From Acuticoccus sediminis (lineage in GTDB: Bacteria; Pseudomonadota; Alphaproteobacteria; Rhizobiales; Amorphaceae), in contig NZ_QHHQ01000001.1 of NCBI RefSeq assembly GCF_003258595.1, positions 806,001-870,000 on the forward strand: a stretch of 64,000 bases of DNA. The letters run 5' to 3'. Made by a program: the position numbers and the translations under genes. Within the stretch, counting starts at the first letter, position 1; every line of letters starts with the position of its first letter. Shown here one piece after another: positions 49,477-57,986 of this stretch. The notes under the pieces are model-generated. The model made no database searches. It was not told the DNA's origin and saw nothing but the letters and a program-made list of their open reading frames with translations.

Positions 49477-50858
49477 GTGACACAGAGAACCCGCTCCCCT
49501 GGCTGACGGACCGCGTCGTCGGGACCTCCTACGGGGACCTGACCCCCGCCTCGATCGAGAAGGCCAAGACCTTCCTGCTCGACACGTTCGGGGTCGGCGT
49601 CGCCGGCTGCCACGGCTACCGGATCGACAGGATCGTCAAGGTGGCGTCCGGGTGGGGCGCAGGCGAGGAAGCGCGCGTCTGGGTTTCCGGCGAGACGCTG
49701 CCGGCCGGTGGCGCCGCCTTCGTCAACGCCTACCAGATCCACAGCCTGGAGTATGACTGCGTCAACGAGGACGCCGTGCTGCACCCGATGGCGACGCTGC
49801 TCTCCGCCGTCATGGCTTACTGCGAGCGCCGCTCGCGCCAGGGGCGGCCGGTCAACGGGCGCGACTTCCTGGCCGCGGTGGTGATGGGCGTCGACGTCTC
49901 GATCTTTCTCGGCAAGGCCTCCACCGGGCCGATCCGCTTCTTCCGCCCCGCCGCCGCCGGCGGCTTCGGCGCCGCCGCCGCGCTGGCCAAGCTGGAAGGC
50001 TTCGACGCGACGCGCATGACGCAGACGCTGGGCAACCAGTACGGCCAGTCCTGCGGGACGCTGCAGCCGCACGTGGAGGGCTCGCCGATGCTGGGCATGC
50101 AGGTCGGCTTCAACGCCCGCGCGGCGCTGGCGGCGGCCGACTTCGCCGCCGAGGGCGTGCTCGGACCGGAGGACGTGCTGACCGGGCGCTACGGCTACTT
50201 CCGCCTGTTCGAGAACGATGACTTCGACGTCGCCCACGGCAAGGCCGAGCTGGAAGCCGCGTTCCAGATGGAGCGCATGTCCCACAAGCCCTACCCGTCG
50301 GGCCGCCTCACGCACGGCGTCGTCGACGGGCTCGGCCGCCTCATCGCCGCGCACGGCTTCGCGCCGGACGACATCGCGACGATCACCGCGACCGTTCCGC
50401 AGCTCGTCAACCGCCTCGTCGGCCGGCCGGACATTCCGGAGCCGGCGCCGAACTACGCCAAGCTGTGCCTGCCGTTCGTCGCCGGCACCTTCCTCAACCA
50501 CGGCGTGGTGGACGTCGACGAATTCATCGGCCCCGAGAAGCTGAACGACCCGCGCACCCACGACTTCGCCGCGCGCGTCACCGTCATCCAGGACGACAAC
50601 CCGAGCCACAGCGCGATGACGCCGCAGACGATCGCCGTCACGCTGAAGAACGGCGCGTCTCACAGCGTCGTCCTCGAGGCGGTCTACGGGCACGCCGACA
50701 ACCCGCTGTCGCGCGAGGAGAATCTCGACAAGTTCCGCCGCTGCTGGTCCCGCGTGCCGCAGCTCGCGCCGGAGAAGGGCGAGGAGCTGATCGGCGTCGT
50801 CGACGCCTTCGAGACGCTGGACGACGTCGCCGACGTCGTGCGCTATCTGGTCGCCTGA
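49473..50858 (+). CDS. MmgE/PrpD-family dehydratase 1
   Basis: 461 aa protein of the MmgE/PrpD superfamily, which includes 2-methylcitrate dehydratase and cis-aconitate decarboxylase. Typical parts are AKTFLLDTFGVGVAG near the start, NAYQIHSLEYDCVNEDAVLHPMATLL (active-site region, with Cys-Val-Asn where PrpD has Asp-x-His), AAAGGFGAAAALAKLEGFD, SHKPYPSGRLTHGVVDGL and a C-terminal GHADNPLSREENLDKFRR. It probably (de)hydrates or decarboxylates a carboxylated intermediate. It is translationally coupled to the small protein upstream. A paralogue lies at 56221-57633, on the other side of hyuAB. Confidence 0.9.
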   Translation: MSDTENPLPWLTDRVVGTSYGDLTPASIEKAKTFLLDTFGVGVAGCHGYRIDRIVKVASGWGAGEEARVWVSGETLPAGGAAFVNAYQIHSLEYDCVNEDAVLHPMATLLSAVMAYCERRSRQGRPVNGRDFLAAVVMGVDVSIFLGKASTGPIRFFRPAAAGGFGAAAALAKLEGFDATRMTQTLGNQYGQSCGTLQPHVEGSPMLGMQVGFNARAALAAADFAAEGVLGPEDVLTGRYGYFRLFENDDFDVAHGKAELEAAFQMERMSHKPYPSGRLTHGVVDGLGRLIAAHGFAPDDIATITATVPQLVNRLVGRPDIPEPAPNYAKLCLPFVAGTFLNHGVVDVDEFIGPEKLNDPRTHDFAARVTVIQDDNPSHSAMTPQTIAVTLKNGASHSVVLEAVYGHADNPLSREENLDKFRRCWSRVPQLAPEKGEELIGVVDAFETLDDVADVVRYLVA

Positions 50859-50867
50859 CCGGGCCGC

Positions 50868-50889
50868 CGCCTCCGGCCCGCCGGAGGCG
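50868..50889. terminator. Hairpin between convergent prpD-like and lyase genes
   Basis: Perfect 9-bp stem CGCCTCCGG/CCGGAGGCG with a 4-nt loop between two convergent genes. No T-run on either side. Confidence 0.45.
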
Positions 50890-50906
50890 CCGCCGGCACG
50901 GCGGCC

Positions 50907-51788
50907 TCAGTCGTTGGCTGGCCCGGTGGGCTTGCCCCACTTGCGCTCGAACGCCCACACCTCCTCGAAGCCGATCAGCGAGTTGAACTCCTTGAAGGAG
51001 AACAGCGGGACGTCGGGCGACTGCGAGGTGCCGAGCGTCCTGAACGCATTGAACACCGCTTCGGCGGCGTGGGCGGCCGCAAGGCCCGTCGCGGCGGGAT
51101 AGATCGCCATGTCGTAGCCGATCTCCTTCAGCTCGGAGGCGCTGCGGATCGGGGTGAGGCCGCCGTCCGCCATGTTGGCGAGCGTGGGCTTGTCGAGCCG
51201 GCGGCAGGCCTCGCGCATCTCCTCGTCGCTGACGAGCGCCTCGATGAAGAGGACGTCGGCGCCGGCCTCCCCATAGGCGACGGCCCGCTTCACGGCGCCC
51301 TCGAAGCCCTCTGACTGGCGCGCGTCGGTGCGGGCGATGATGAAGGTGTCCGGATTCCTGCGGGCGTCGCAGGCGACCTTGATCTTGTCGACCATGTCCT
51401 CGACCGGGATCAGGCGCTTGAAGGGCGTGTGGCCGCACTTCTTCGGGAACTCCTGGTCCTCGATCTGGATCGCGGTGACCCCGGCCTCCTCGTAGCCGAT
51501 GACGGTGTGGTGCACGTTGAGGAGCCCGCCGTACCCGGTGTCGGCGTCGGCGATGACGCCGGCGTTCACCATGGTGCACAGCGTGCGCACGCGGTCGACC
51601 ATCTGCGTGTAGGTGGCGATCCCGGCGTCGGGGAGGCCATAGGCCGAGGCGGTCATCCAGTAGCCGGACGCGTAGGCGAAATCGAGGCCGCTCCTGTTGA
51701 ACACGGCGGCGGCGATCATGTCGTGGACCCCCGGGGCGACGACGAACTCGCCTGCCGCGAGAGCCGCCTTCAGTGTCGGTTTTGCCAT
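50907..51788 (-). CDS. Isocitrate lyase/PEP mutase family C-C lyase
   Basis: 293 aa TIM-barrel enzyme close to 2-methylisocitrate lyase (PrpB) and 2,3-dimethylmalate lyase. It has PGVHDMIAAAVFNRSG, YASGYWMTASAYGLPD, the metal-binding DADTGYGG near residue 85, IQIEDQEFPKKCGHTP near 116 with the KKCGH catalytic loop, and FIIARTDAR. Such enzymes split a 2-hydroxy acid into pyruvate (or glyoxylate) plus a carboxylic acid. The ATG at 51788 has a GAAGAAG site; an ATG at 51842 is less likely. It is divergent from hyuA across operator site F, so it probably belongs to the same regulon as the PrpD-like genes. Confidence 0.9.
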   Translation of the reverse strand: MAKPTLKAALAAGEFVVAPGVHDMIAAAVFNRSGLDFAYASGYWMTASAYGLPDAGIATYTQMVDRVRTLCTMVNAGVIADADTGYGGLLNVHHTVIGYEEAGVTAIQIEDQEFPKKCGHTPFKRLIPVEDMVDKIKVACDARRNPDTFIIARTDARQSEGFEGAVKRAVAYGEAGADVLFIEALVSDEEMREACRRLDKPTLANMADGGLTPIRSASELKEIGYDMAIYPAATGLAAAHAAEAVFNAFRTLGTSQSPDVPLFSFKEFNSLIGFEEVWAFERKWGKPTGPAND

Positions 51789-51972
51789 TCTTCTTCGATC
51801 CCTTTGCCGGAGGTGTGGCTGGCTGTGCGCCGCGTCTGACACCTCGTCATAGTCGGCGCCGCTTTCGAAGTGGTTGGCGCGCTATGGCCGGCTGCCATCC
51901 CGCCATGGCCTGCCCTCCCATGGCCGGCCGTGGCTCCCGGGCGGAATTCTTCGGCCGCCGATCCAATCACGC

Positions 51973-52000
51973 TTGCGCCACTTCAAGCTGAGATTATAGT
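51973..52000 (+). promoter_or_regulatory. Sigma70 promoter toward hyuAB
   Basis: TTGCGC (51973-51978), a 16-nt spacer and TATAGT (51995-52000), five of six matches in the -10. The expected start, near 52007, falls within operator site F. Confidence 0.6.
51993..51998 (-). promoter_or_regulatory. TATAAT box toward the lyase gene
   Basis: Perfect TATAAT on the minus strand. A TTGCAT 15 nt upstream, inside operator F, could be its -35. Together with the opposite promoter it makes a face-to-face pair around site F. Confidence 0.5.
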
Positions 52001-52002
52001 TC

Positions 52003-52020
52003 GATGAATGCGCATGCAAT
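52003..52020. promoter_or_regulatory. LacI regulon site F
   Basis: GATGAATG-CG-CATGCAAT, fitting WTTGMATR on the right side and slightly weaker on the left. It lies between the divergent lyase and hyuA genes, over the start of one promoter and the -35 region of the other. Confidence 0.7.
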
Positions 52021-52061
52021 GCTTGCCGCGCAGACGCTTCGTTCAACCGGGGGATGGATCT

Positions 52062-54116
52062 ATGAGGCTGGGTGTCGACGTCGGGGGAACCTTCACAGAC
52101 CTGCTCCTTCACGACGCCGCGACGCAACGCACCTACCAGGCCAAGACCCCGTCGACCCCCGAGGACCAGTCGATCGGCGTCGCCAACGGTGTGAAGCTCA
52201 TCTGCGAGAAGGCGGGCATCTCGCCGTCCGACATCTCGCTGATCCTCCACGGCACGACCGTGGCGACCAATGCGGTGCTGGAAGGCAAGGGTTCGCGCGT
52301 CGGCCTGCTTGTGACCGAGGGGTTCGAGTACACGCTGCACCTCGCCAAGTCCTGGACCCCGGGGCCGCTCTTCGGCTGGATCGTCATGGACAAGCCGGAG
52401 CCCCTCGCCGCGCTGGCCGACACGCGCGGCATCCCGGAACGGATGAACGCACGCGGCGAGGTGGTGAAGCCGCTCGACCGCGAGGCCGCGACCCGGCTGA
52501 TCGACGACCTCTGCTCCTCCGGCATCGAGGCGCTGACGATTTCGCTGATGCATTCCTATGCAAACCCGGATCACGAGCGCGTCCTCGCGCAGATCGTGAA
52601 GGCGCGGTACCCGGACATCCCGGTCTCGATCTCGTCGGAGATCCTGCCCGAGTTTCGGGAATACGACCGGGCGATCACAACGGTCATGAACGACTACGTC
52701 CGGCCGATCATGCGGCGGTACCTGTCGCGCATCGAGACCCGGCTCAAGGACGACGGCGTCCACGCGCGCCTCCATATCGTTCGCTCCGACGGCGGCCTGA
52801 TGAGCGCCGAGGCGGCGTCCGAGCGGCCGGTGCACACGGTGCTCTCCGGTCCCGCCGGCGGCGTGACGTCGACCGTGATGGTCGCCCGTCGCACCGGCCT
52901 CGGCAGACTTCTCGCCTTCGACATGGGCGGCACCTCCACCGACGTCTCCGTCGTCATCGACGGCGAGCCGACGATCTCCCGGTCGACCGAGGTCGGCTAC
53001 TTCCCCGCCAAGGTCCCGACGCTCGACGTGCGCTCGGTCGGGGCCGGCGGCGGCTCCATCGCCGAGGTCTCCGAACTGACCAGCTCGTTGCGCGTCGGCC
53101 CCCGCAGCGCCGGCGCGCGCCCCGGCCCCGTCGCCTACGGCCGCGGCGGCACCGAACCCACGGTGTCGGACGCCAACGTGGTGCTCGGCTACCTGCCGCC
53201 GGTTCTCCTCGGCGGCGACATGTCGCTCGACGTCGAAGGCGCCCGCGCCGCCGTCTCGAAGGTCGGCGAGGCGCTCGGACTGTCGCCGGAGGGCGCCGCG
53301 CAGGGGATCATCGACATCGCCAACGAGGTGATGCTCGGCGCCCTCCGCGTCATCACGGTGCAGCGCGGACTCGACCCGCGTGACTTCGGCATCGTCGCCT
53401 TCGGCGGCGCCGGCCCGCTCCACGCCAACGCGCTGGCCGAGCTTCTCGGCTGCTATCCGGTGGTCGTCCCGGCCAACCCCGGCGTCCTGTCGGCACTCGG
53501 CTTCCTGGAGTCGGAGTTCAAGAACGAGTTCGTGCAGACCTTCATCCGCTCGACCAAGGCGCTCGACGCGGCGGACGTGTGGGCCCGCTTCGACGCGCTG
53601 GCCGAGAAGGCGGCGCACTGGCTCGAGGAGGAGAAGGTGGCTCCGCAGGACCGCCACCTGCAGTTCTCGGTCGACCTGCGCTACGAGCAGCAGGGCTTCG
53701 AGGTGACGATCGACCTCGACGGGGACGTGATCGCCGGGAAGGCCAGCCTGGAGGCCGTGTTCGACAAGTTCCACGCCACCCACGAGCGGCTCTACGGTGT
53801 GCGCTTCCATGTGCCGGTCGAGCTCGTGGCGCTGCGGGTCGTCGCGACCGGCGCCACGACCCCGGTGGAGGAGGCCGCCGCGATCACCGGAGGCCCGGCG
53901 GCCGAGGCGATCATCGAGACGCGCCCGAGCTACTTCAACGGTGAGTGGGTGGAGACGCCGAACGTCGACCGCGCGCGGCTCGCCATCGGCGAGCGGGTCG
54001 CCGGCCCCGCCATCATCCGCCAGTACGACACGACCACCGTCCTTCTCCCGGATCATTACGCGGAGGTCGACCCGCACGGAAACCTCCTGATCTGGCCGAA
54101 CGCGAAGGGGAACTGA
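52062..54116 (+). CDS. hyuA: Hydantoinase/oxoprolinase subunit A
   Basis: 684 aa ATP-binding subunit of the HyuA family (N-methylhydantoinase A, 5-oxoprolinase and acetone carboxylase group). It starts MRLGVDVGGTFTDLLLHD, followed by LILHGTTVATNAVLEGKGSRVGLLVTEGF, FREYDRAITTVMNDYV, SGPAGGVTSTVMVA, LLAFDMGGTSTDVSV, SVGAGGGSIAEV and FGIVAFGGAGPLHA. The complex uses ATP to open or carboxylate a cyclic amide or ketone. The ATG at 52062 is used: it matches the family start, has a GGGGGATGG site, and lies after the predicted transcription start, unlike ATG 52008. hyuB follows after 1 nt. Confidence 0.93.
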   Translation: MRLGVDVGGTFTDLLLHDAATQRTYQAKTPSTPEDQSIGVANGVKLICEKAGISPSDISLILHGTTVATNAVLEGKGSRVGLLVTEGFEYTLHLAKSWTPGPLFGWIVMDKPEPLAALADTRGIPERMNARGEVVKPLDREAATRLIDDLCSSGIEALTISLMHSYANPDHERVLAQIVKARYPDIPVSISSEILPEFREYDRAITTVMNDYVRPIMRRYLSRIETRLKDDGVHARLHIVRSDGGLMSAEAASERPVHTVLSGPAGGVTSTVMVARRTGLGRLLAFDMGGTSTDVSVVIDGEPTISRSTEVGYFPAKVPTLDVRSVGAGGGSIAEVSELTSSLRVGPRSAGARPGPVAYGRGGTEPTVSDANVVLGYLPPVLLGGDMSLDVEGARAAVSKVGEALGLSPEGAAQGIIDIANEVMLGALRVITVQRGLDPRDFGIVAFGGAGPLHANALAELLGCYPVVVPANPGVLSALGFLESEFKNEFVQTFIRSTKALDAADVWARFDALAEKAAHWLEEEKVAPQDRHLQFSVDLRYEQQGFEVTIDLDGDVIAGKASLEAVFDKFHATHERLYGVRFHVPVELVALRVVATGATTPVEEAAAITGGPAAEAIIETRPSYFNGEWVETPNVDRARLAIGERVAGPAIIRQYDTTTVLLPDHYAEVDPHGNLLIWPNAKGN

Positions 54117-54117
54117 G

Positions 54118-55893
54118 ATGAAGACCGTCGATCCCATCACGCTCGACATCATCGAGAACGCGCTGAAGAACGCCCGCTTCGAGATGGACGGCGTCGTCGT
54201 GCGCATCGCCCTGTCGCCGGTGATCCGGGAGCAGCACGACGAGTTCCCGATGATCTGCAACGAGCGGGGGCAGATGATCGTCGGCCAGTTCGGCTCGTAC
54301 ATCCCGGCGATCGTCGAGAAGTTCCAGGGCGACCTCAACGAGGGCGACATCTTCGTCTGGAACGACCCCTACGCCTGCAAGGGCTCCATCTCGCACAACA
54401 ACGACTGGTGCGTGATGATGCCGATCTTCCACGAGGGGGTGCTGGTCGGCTTCTCCTCGATCTTCGGCCACATGGTCGACGTCGGCGGCAAGGTGCCGGG
54501 CTCGATGCCGGCCGATGCCTATTCGATCTGGGAGGAGGGGCTGCGCATCCCGCCGGTGCGCATCTACGACAAGGGCGTGCTGAACGCGGGTGTCCTCGAC
54601 ATCATGCTCAACAACACCCGCACGCCGGACATGAACCGCGCCGACCTGATGGCGCTGATCGCGGGCTGCCGGACCGCGGCGACGCGGGTGCGCGAGCTGT
54701 GCGACCGTTTCGGCCGCGATACCTACATGGCCGCGTGCGACATGCTGCTCGACCGCACCCACGAGGCGATGAAGGTCCTCATCGACAAGTACATCTCCGA
54801 GGAACCGGTCACGTTCACTGACTACGTCGACGACGACGGTGTCGGCAACGGCCCGTTCAAGATGACGCTGTCGATCTACAGGAAAGGCGACACGGCGGTC
54901 TTCGACTGGACCGGCACGGACCCGCAGGCGGAGGGCCCGATCAACTTCCATATCCACGAAGGGCTCTGCAAGCTCTTCTTTGGCGTCTACATGATCATGG
55001 CGTTCGACCCCTCGATCCTCTTCAACGAGGGGTTCTACGACCTGTTCGAGATCGTGCTCCCGGAGGGGAGCCTCCTCAATCCGCGCTTCCCCGCCGCGCT
55101 GTCGAACCGCCTCAACACGCACACGCGCTTCTTCGACTGCCAGGCCGGGGCGCTCGGCCAGCGCGCGCCGCACCTGTCGATGGCGGCGGGCTACGGGACG
55201 AGCCCGCACTTCATCTTCACCGGCCACGACCAGGACGGGAAATATTTCCAGCTGATGGAGCTCCTCTTCGGCGGCGTCCCCGGCCGCCCGCGCGGGGACG
55301 GCCTCGACGGCCACGCCTGGTGGCCTCTCTTCTCGGCGACGCCGATCGAGTACATCGAGAACTACTATCCCGTGCTGATCGAGAGCTACCGGCCGATCCG
55401 CGACTCCGGCGGGGCGGGGCTCCACCGTGGCGGCGCGGGCATCGCCAAGACCTATCGCCTTCTCGAAACCGGCAGGGTCTCGATCCATGACGACCGCGAG
55501 ATCGTCCCGCCCTGGGGGATCAACGGCGGCCTCTACGGCGGGACCTCGAGCAAGTGGATCGTGCGCAAGGCGACCGGCGAGACGGAGCGGATCCCCTCCA
55601 AGATCGACAACCTCGCGGTGGAGGCGGGCGACGTGGTGGTCTTCAACACCGCGGGCTCCGGCGGCTGGGGCGATCCGCTCGACCGACCGGCGGAGAGCGT
55701 CGCGCGGGACGTGCGCCACGACCTCGTCTCGCCGCAGGCGGCGCGGGACTTCTACGGTGTCGTCCTCACCCCCGCGAACGTGCCGGACGATGCCGCGACG
55801 GAGGCCCTTCGGGCGGACATGCGGACGAGGCGCGGCGAGCCGGAGCCCTTCAATTTTGGCTATGTCCCCGAGCAGGCGGAGGCCGCCGAGTAG
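54118..55893 (+). CDS. hyuB: Hydantoinase/oxoprolinase subunit B
   Basis: 591 aa catalytic partner of HyuA. It begins VDPITLDIIENALKNARFEMD as the family does, then VREQHDEF-like IREQHDEFPMICN, IFVWNDPYACKGSISHNNDW, SSIFGHMVDVGGKVPGSMPADA, DYVDDDGVG and a C-terminal GAGLHRGGAGIAKTYRL and TAGSGGWGDPLDRP. Together with HyuA it forms an ATP-dependent amidohydrolase or carboxylase whose true substrate cannot be told from sequence. AAGGGG precedes the ATG, which follows the hyuA stop by 1 nt. After its stop comes a long inverted repeat before the second PrpD-like gene. Confidence 0.93.
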   Translation: MKTVDPITLDIIENALKNARFEMDGVVVRIALSPVIREQHDEFPMICNERGQMIVGQFGSYIPAIVEKFQGDLNEGDIFVWNDPYACKGSISHNNDWCVMMPIFHEGVLVGFSSIFGHMVDVGGKVPGSMPADAYSIWEEGLRIPPVRIYDKGVLNAGVLDIMLNNTRTPDMNRADLMALIAGCRTAATRVRELCDRFGRDTYMAACDMLLDRTHEAMKVLIDKYISEEPVTFTDYVDDDGVGNGPFKMTLSIYRKGDTAVFDWTGTDPQAEGPINFHIHEGLCKLFFGVYMIMAFDPSILFNEGFYDLFEIVLPEGSLLNPRFPAALSNRLNTHTRFFDCQAGALGQRAPHLSMAAGYGTSPHFIFTGHDQDGKYFQLMELLFGGVPGRPRGDGLDGHAWWPLFSATPIEYIENYYPVLIESYRPIRDSGGAGLHRGGAGIAKTYRLLETGRVSIHDDREIVPPWGINGGLYGGTSSKWIVRKATGETERIPSKIDNLAVEAGDVVVFNTAGSGGWGDPLDRPAESVARDVRHDLVSPQAARDFYGVVLTPANVPDDAATEALRADMRTRRGEPEPFNFGYVPEQAEAAE

Positions 55894-56220
55894 GCGCGGC
55901 CGCCACGCGCACCCCTTCGGAGCCCTAAAGGGACCTGCCCCGGCGAGGCGGTGACCCCCCGCCCCGCCACGGGCACGGCCCCAGCCTGTTTCCCGGAGCC
56001 AGCCGTCGCTGATGCCCGACAGGAGCCGGACCGGAGCCGCGCGCAAGGCCACCGCAGGTGAGCGGAGCGGGCCTTGCGCGGGGCTCCGGTCCGGCTCAGG
56101 GCATCGATCAGCGAGGGCTGGCTCCGGGAAACAGGCGACCGCCCTGTTACCTGGTGAAGCCCGAGCGCCTGCAGCCTCGCATGCTGGTACGTTGGCTGCC
56201 CAATCCAAGGAGTCTCGACG
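55894..56220. other. Gap holding a long inverted repeat
   Basis: 328 nt between hyuB and the second PrpD-like gene. Apart from the 153-nt inverted repeat I see only a ribosome site (AAGGAG, 56208-56213) for the next gene. No WTTGMATR site and no clear promoter. Confidence 0.6.
55984..56136. repeat. 153-nt imperfect palindrome
   Basis: Arms 55984-56050 and 56070-56136 are inverted copies of each other with a 19-nt centre. The outer 21 bp are identical, then come single mismatches and two small gaps (GATC-type insertion and ACAG/T difference); the inner 11 bp ending AAGGCC are again identical. It would form a very long cruciform or RNA hairpin. It could be a palindromic mobile element remnant, a strong transcription barrier or an mRNA-stabilising hairpin. 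Confidence 0.85.
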
Positions 56221-57633
56221 TTGGATCACGCCCCGGAACCCGATCTCGATCCGATGCCGCATCTGGTGCGGCACGTCGCCGGCCTCGCCTATGACGATCT
56301 CCCGCCGTCGGCGGTGGCGGCGGCCAAGACGTTCACGCTCGATACGCTCGGGGTCGGCATCGCCGGCGCGAACGGGACCGGCGTCGACGCGCTGCGGGCG
56401 CTGGCGCAGACGTGGGGCGAGGGGCGGGAGGCGTCGGTGTGGGGGAGCGGCATCCGCCTTCCGGCGGCGACGGCGGCGTTCGTCAACGGCTACCAGGTCC
56501 ACTCGCTGGAGTACGACTGTGTCCACGAGCGGGCGGTGCTGCACCCGATGGCGGCCGTCCTCGGGGCGATGATGGCCGCGGCGGAGCGGCGTGTCGCGAG
56601 GGACGAGCCGCCGATCGACGGGAGGACCTTCCTCGCCGCCCTCGCCGGCGGGGTCGACTTCGCGACCTTTCTCGGCTTCGCGGCGCGAGGGCCGCTCCGG
56701 TTCTTCCGTCCGTCCACGGCGGGCGGGTTCGGGGCGGCTGCCGGTGTCGCACGCATGCTGGGCCACGACGAGGCGACGATCGCGAGCGCGCTGGGGATCC
56801 AGTACTCGCAGACGTCGGGGACCATGCAGCCGCACGTCGAGGGGTCGCCGTGTCTGGCGCTGCAGGTGGGACTGGCCGGGCGCGCCGGCCTCGTCAGCGC
56901 CGACCTCGCCGCGGCGGGCTTCAAGGGGCCGTCCGACATCCTGACCGGCCGCCACGGCTACTTCCGGCTGATCGAGCGGGACGCGTTCGACGTCGCGGCC
57001 GAGATCGGGCGCATCGGCCGGGAGTTCCAGGTGGAGGAGCTCGCCCACAAGCCGTTCCCCTCCGGGCGCCTCACCCACGGCACCGTCGACGCGCTGATGC
57101 AGTTCACGTCGCGCCTCGGGATCGGGGCGGACGATATCGCCGAGCTGCGCTGCCTCGTCCCGCCGGTGGTGTTCCGGCAGGTGGGCCGGCCGGACATTCC
57201 GGCGCCGGACCCCAACTATGCCAAGCTCTGCATCCCCTTCGTCGGCGCGACCTACCTCCGGCACGGCCGCGTGGACGTCGGCGAGTTCCTCGGCGAGGCG
57301 ATGCTGACCGACCCCAAGACGCACGAGATCGCGGCGCGCATCCGCGTCGAGGAGGACGGCAACCCCGACCAGAACGCGATGACGCCCCAGCGCTTCGTCC
57401 TGACGCTCACGGACGGGTCCAGGCACGAGCTGACGCTCGACCACGTCTACGGCCACCCCAGGTCGCCGCTGTCGGCCGCGGACAACGTCGACAAGTTCAT
57501 GCGCAACTGGGGGACGGTGCCGGGTCTCCCGGCCGGAAACGCGGAGCGGGTCGTGGAGCTGGTGGAGACGCTGGAGACGGTCGCCGACGTGACGGCGATC
57601 GCGCGCCTCATGGTCCCCGCCTCGGCGGCCTGA
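56221..57633 (+). CDS. MmgE/PrpD-family dehydratase 2
   Basis: 470 aa paralogue of the protein at 49473-50858. Shared segments include the AKTFTLDTLGVGIAG start, QVHSLEYDCVHERAVLHPMA, TAGGFGAAAGVARMLGHDE, GTMQPHVEGSPCLALQVGL, DILTGRHGYFRLIE and HKPFPSGRLTHGTVDAL. The active-site motif here is CVHE, against CVNE in copy 1, so the two may differ in substrate or one may be impaired. The start is TTG 56221, supported by AAGGAG with an 8-nt gap; an ATG at 56254 is the alternative. Probably cotranscribed with hyuAB unless the inverted repeat stops polymerase. Confidence 0.9.
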   Translation: MDHAPEPDLDPMPHLVRHVAGLAYDDLPPSAVAAAKTFTLDTLGVGIAGANGTGVDALRALAQTWGEGREASVWGSGIRLPAATAAFVNGYQVHSLEYDCVHERAVLHPMAAVLGAMMAAAERRVARDEPPIDGRTFLAALAGGVDFATFLGFAARGPLRFFRPSTAGGFGAAAGVARMLGHDEATIASALGIQYSQTSGTMQPHVEGSPCLALQVGLAGRAGLVSADLAAAGFKGPSDILTGRHGYFRLIERDAFDVAAEIGRIGREFQVEELAHKPFPSGRLTHGTVDALMQFTSRLGIGADDIAELRCLVPPVVFRQVGRPDIPAPDPNYAKLCIPFVGATYLRHGRVDVGEFLGEAMLTDPKTHEIAARIRVEEDGNPDQNAMTPQRFVLTLTDGSRHELTLDHVYGHPRSPLSAADNVDKFMRNWGTVPGLPAGNAERVVELVETLETVADVTAIARLMVPASAA

Positions 57634-57691
57634 GCCGCGCAGCGCCCGGACCCTCGCGTTGCCATGAAGGCACAGTTCGGCAATTTAAAGT

Positions 57692-57776
57692 TGGTGCGAG
57701 AGGGGGGACTCGAACCCCCAAGCCTTGCGGCGGACGATTTTGAGTCGTCTGCGTCTACCGGTTCCGCCACTCTCGC
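57692..57776 (-). tRNA. tRNA-Leu (anticodon CAA)
   Basis: Minus-strand cloverleaf with acceptor stem GCGAGAG/CTCTCGC, anticodon stem GACGA/TCGTC around the loop CTCAAAA (anticodon CAA, reads UUG), a long class II variable arm, T-arm GGGGGTTCGAGTCCCCC and an encoded CCA at 57694-57692. 85 nt including CCA. Its 3' end faces the catabolic locus, but I see no integrase and no second copy of the 3' end in the window. Confidence 0.96.
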
Positions 57777-57908
57777 AGGCGAGGCGTCTGCGGCGCCATG
57801 GGCTTTCGTCACCCCTGCGCCATCCGTCCCGCGGCGGCGCAACATACCGTTTCGTCGGCCACTGGCAAGAGCCATGGCGGCGCCACGGCCAGAGGTTGCT
57901 CCGACACC

Positions 57909-57954
57909 ACTATCATTCAACATAGGATTGTTGTAAACGACTATCATAGATTGT
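57909..57954. repeat. Direct repeats in tRNA upstream region
   Basis: ACTATCAT occurs at 57909-57916 and 57940-57947 (31-bp period) and GATTGT at 57926-57931 and 57949-57954. They lie in an AT-rich patch between tRNA-Leu and the exported-protein gene and may be part of either promoter. Confidence 0.5.
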
Positions 57955-57986
57955 CGTGACGTGGTGGGTCTGAGCGGAGGGGTCGC

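Noticed and set aside
44367-57776. Catabolic locus as a genomic island integrated at tRNA-Leu
   Set aside because: The tRNA 3' end does face the locus, but there is no integrase, no repeat of the tRNA 3' end and no broad composition shift in the genes.
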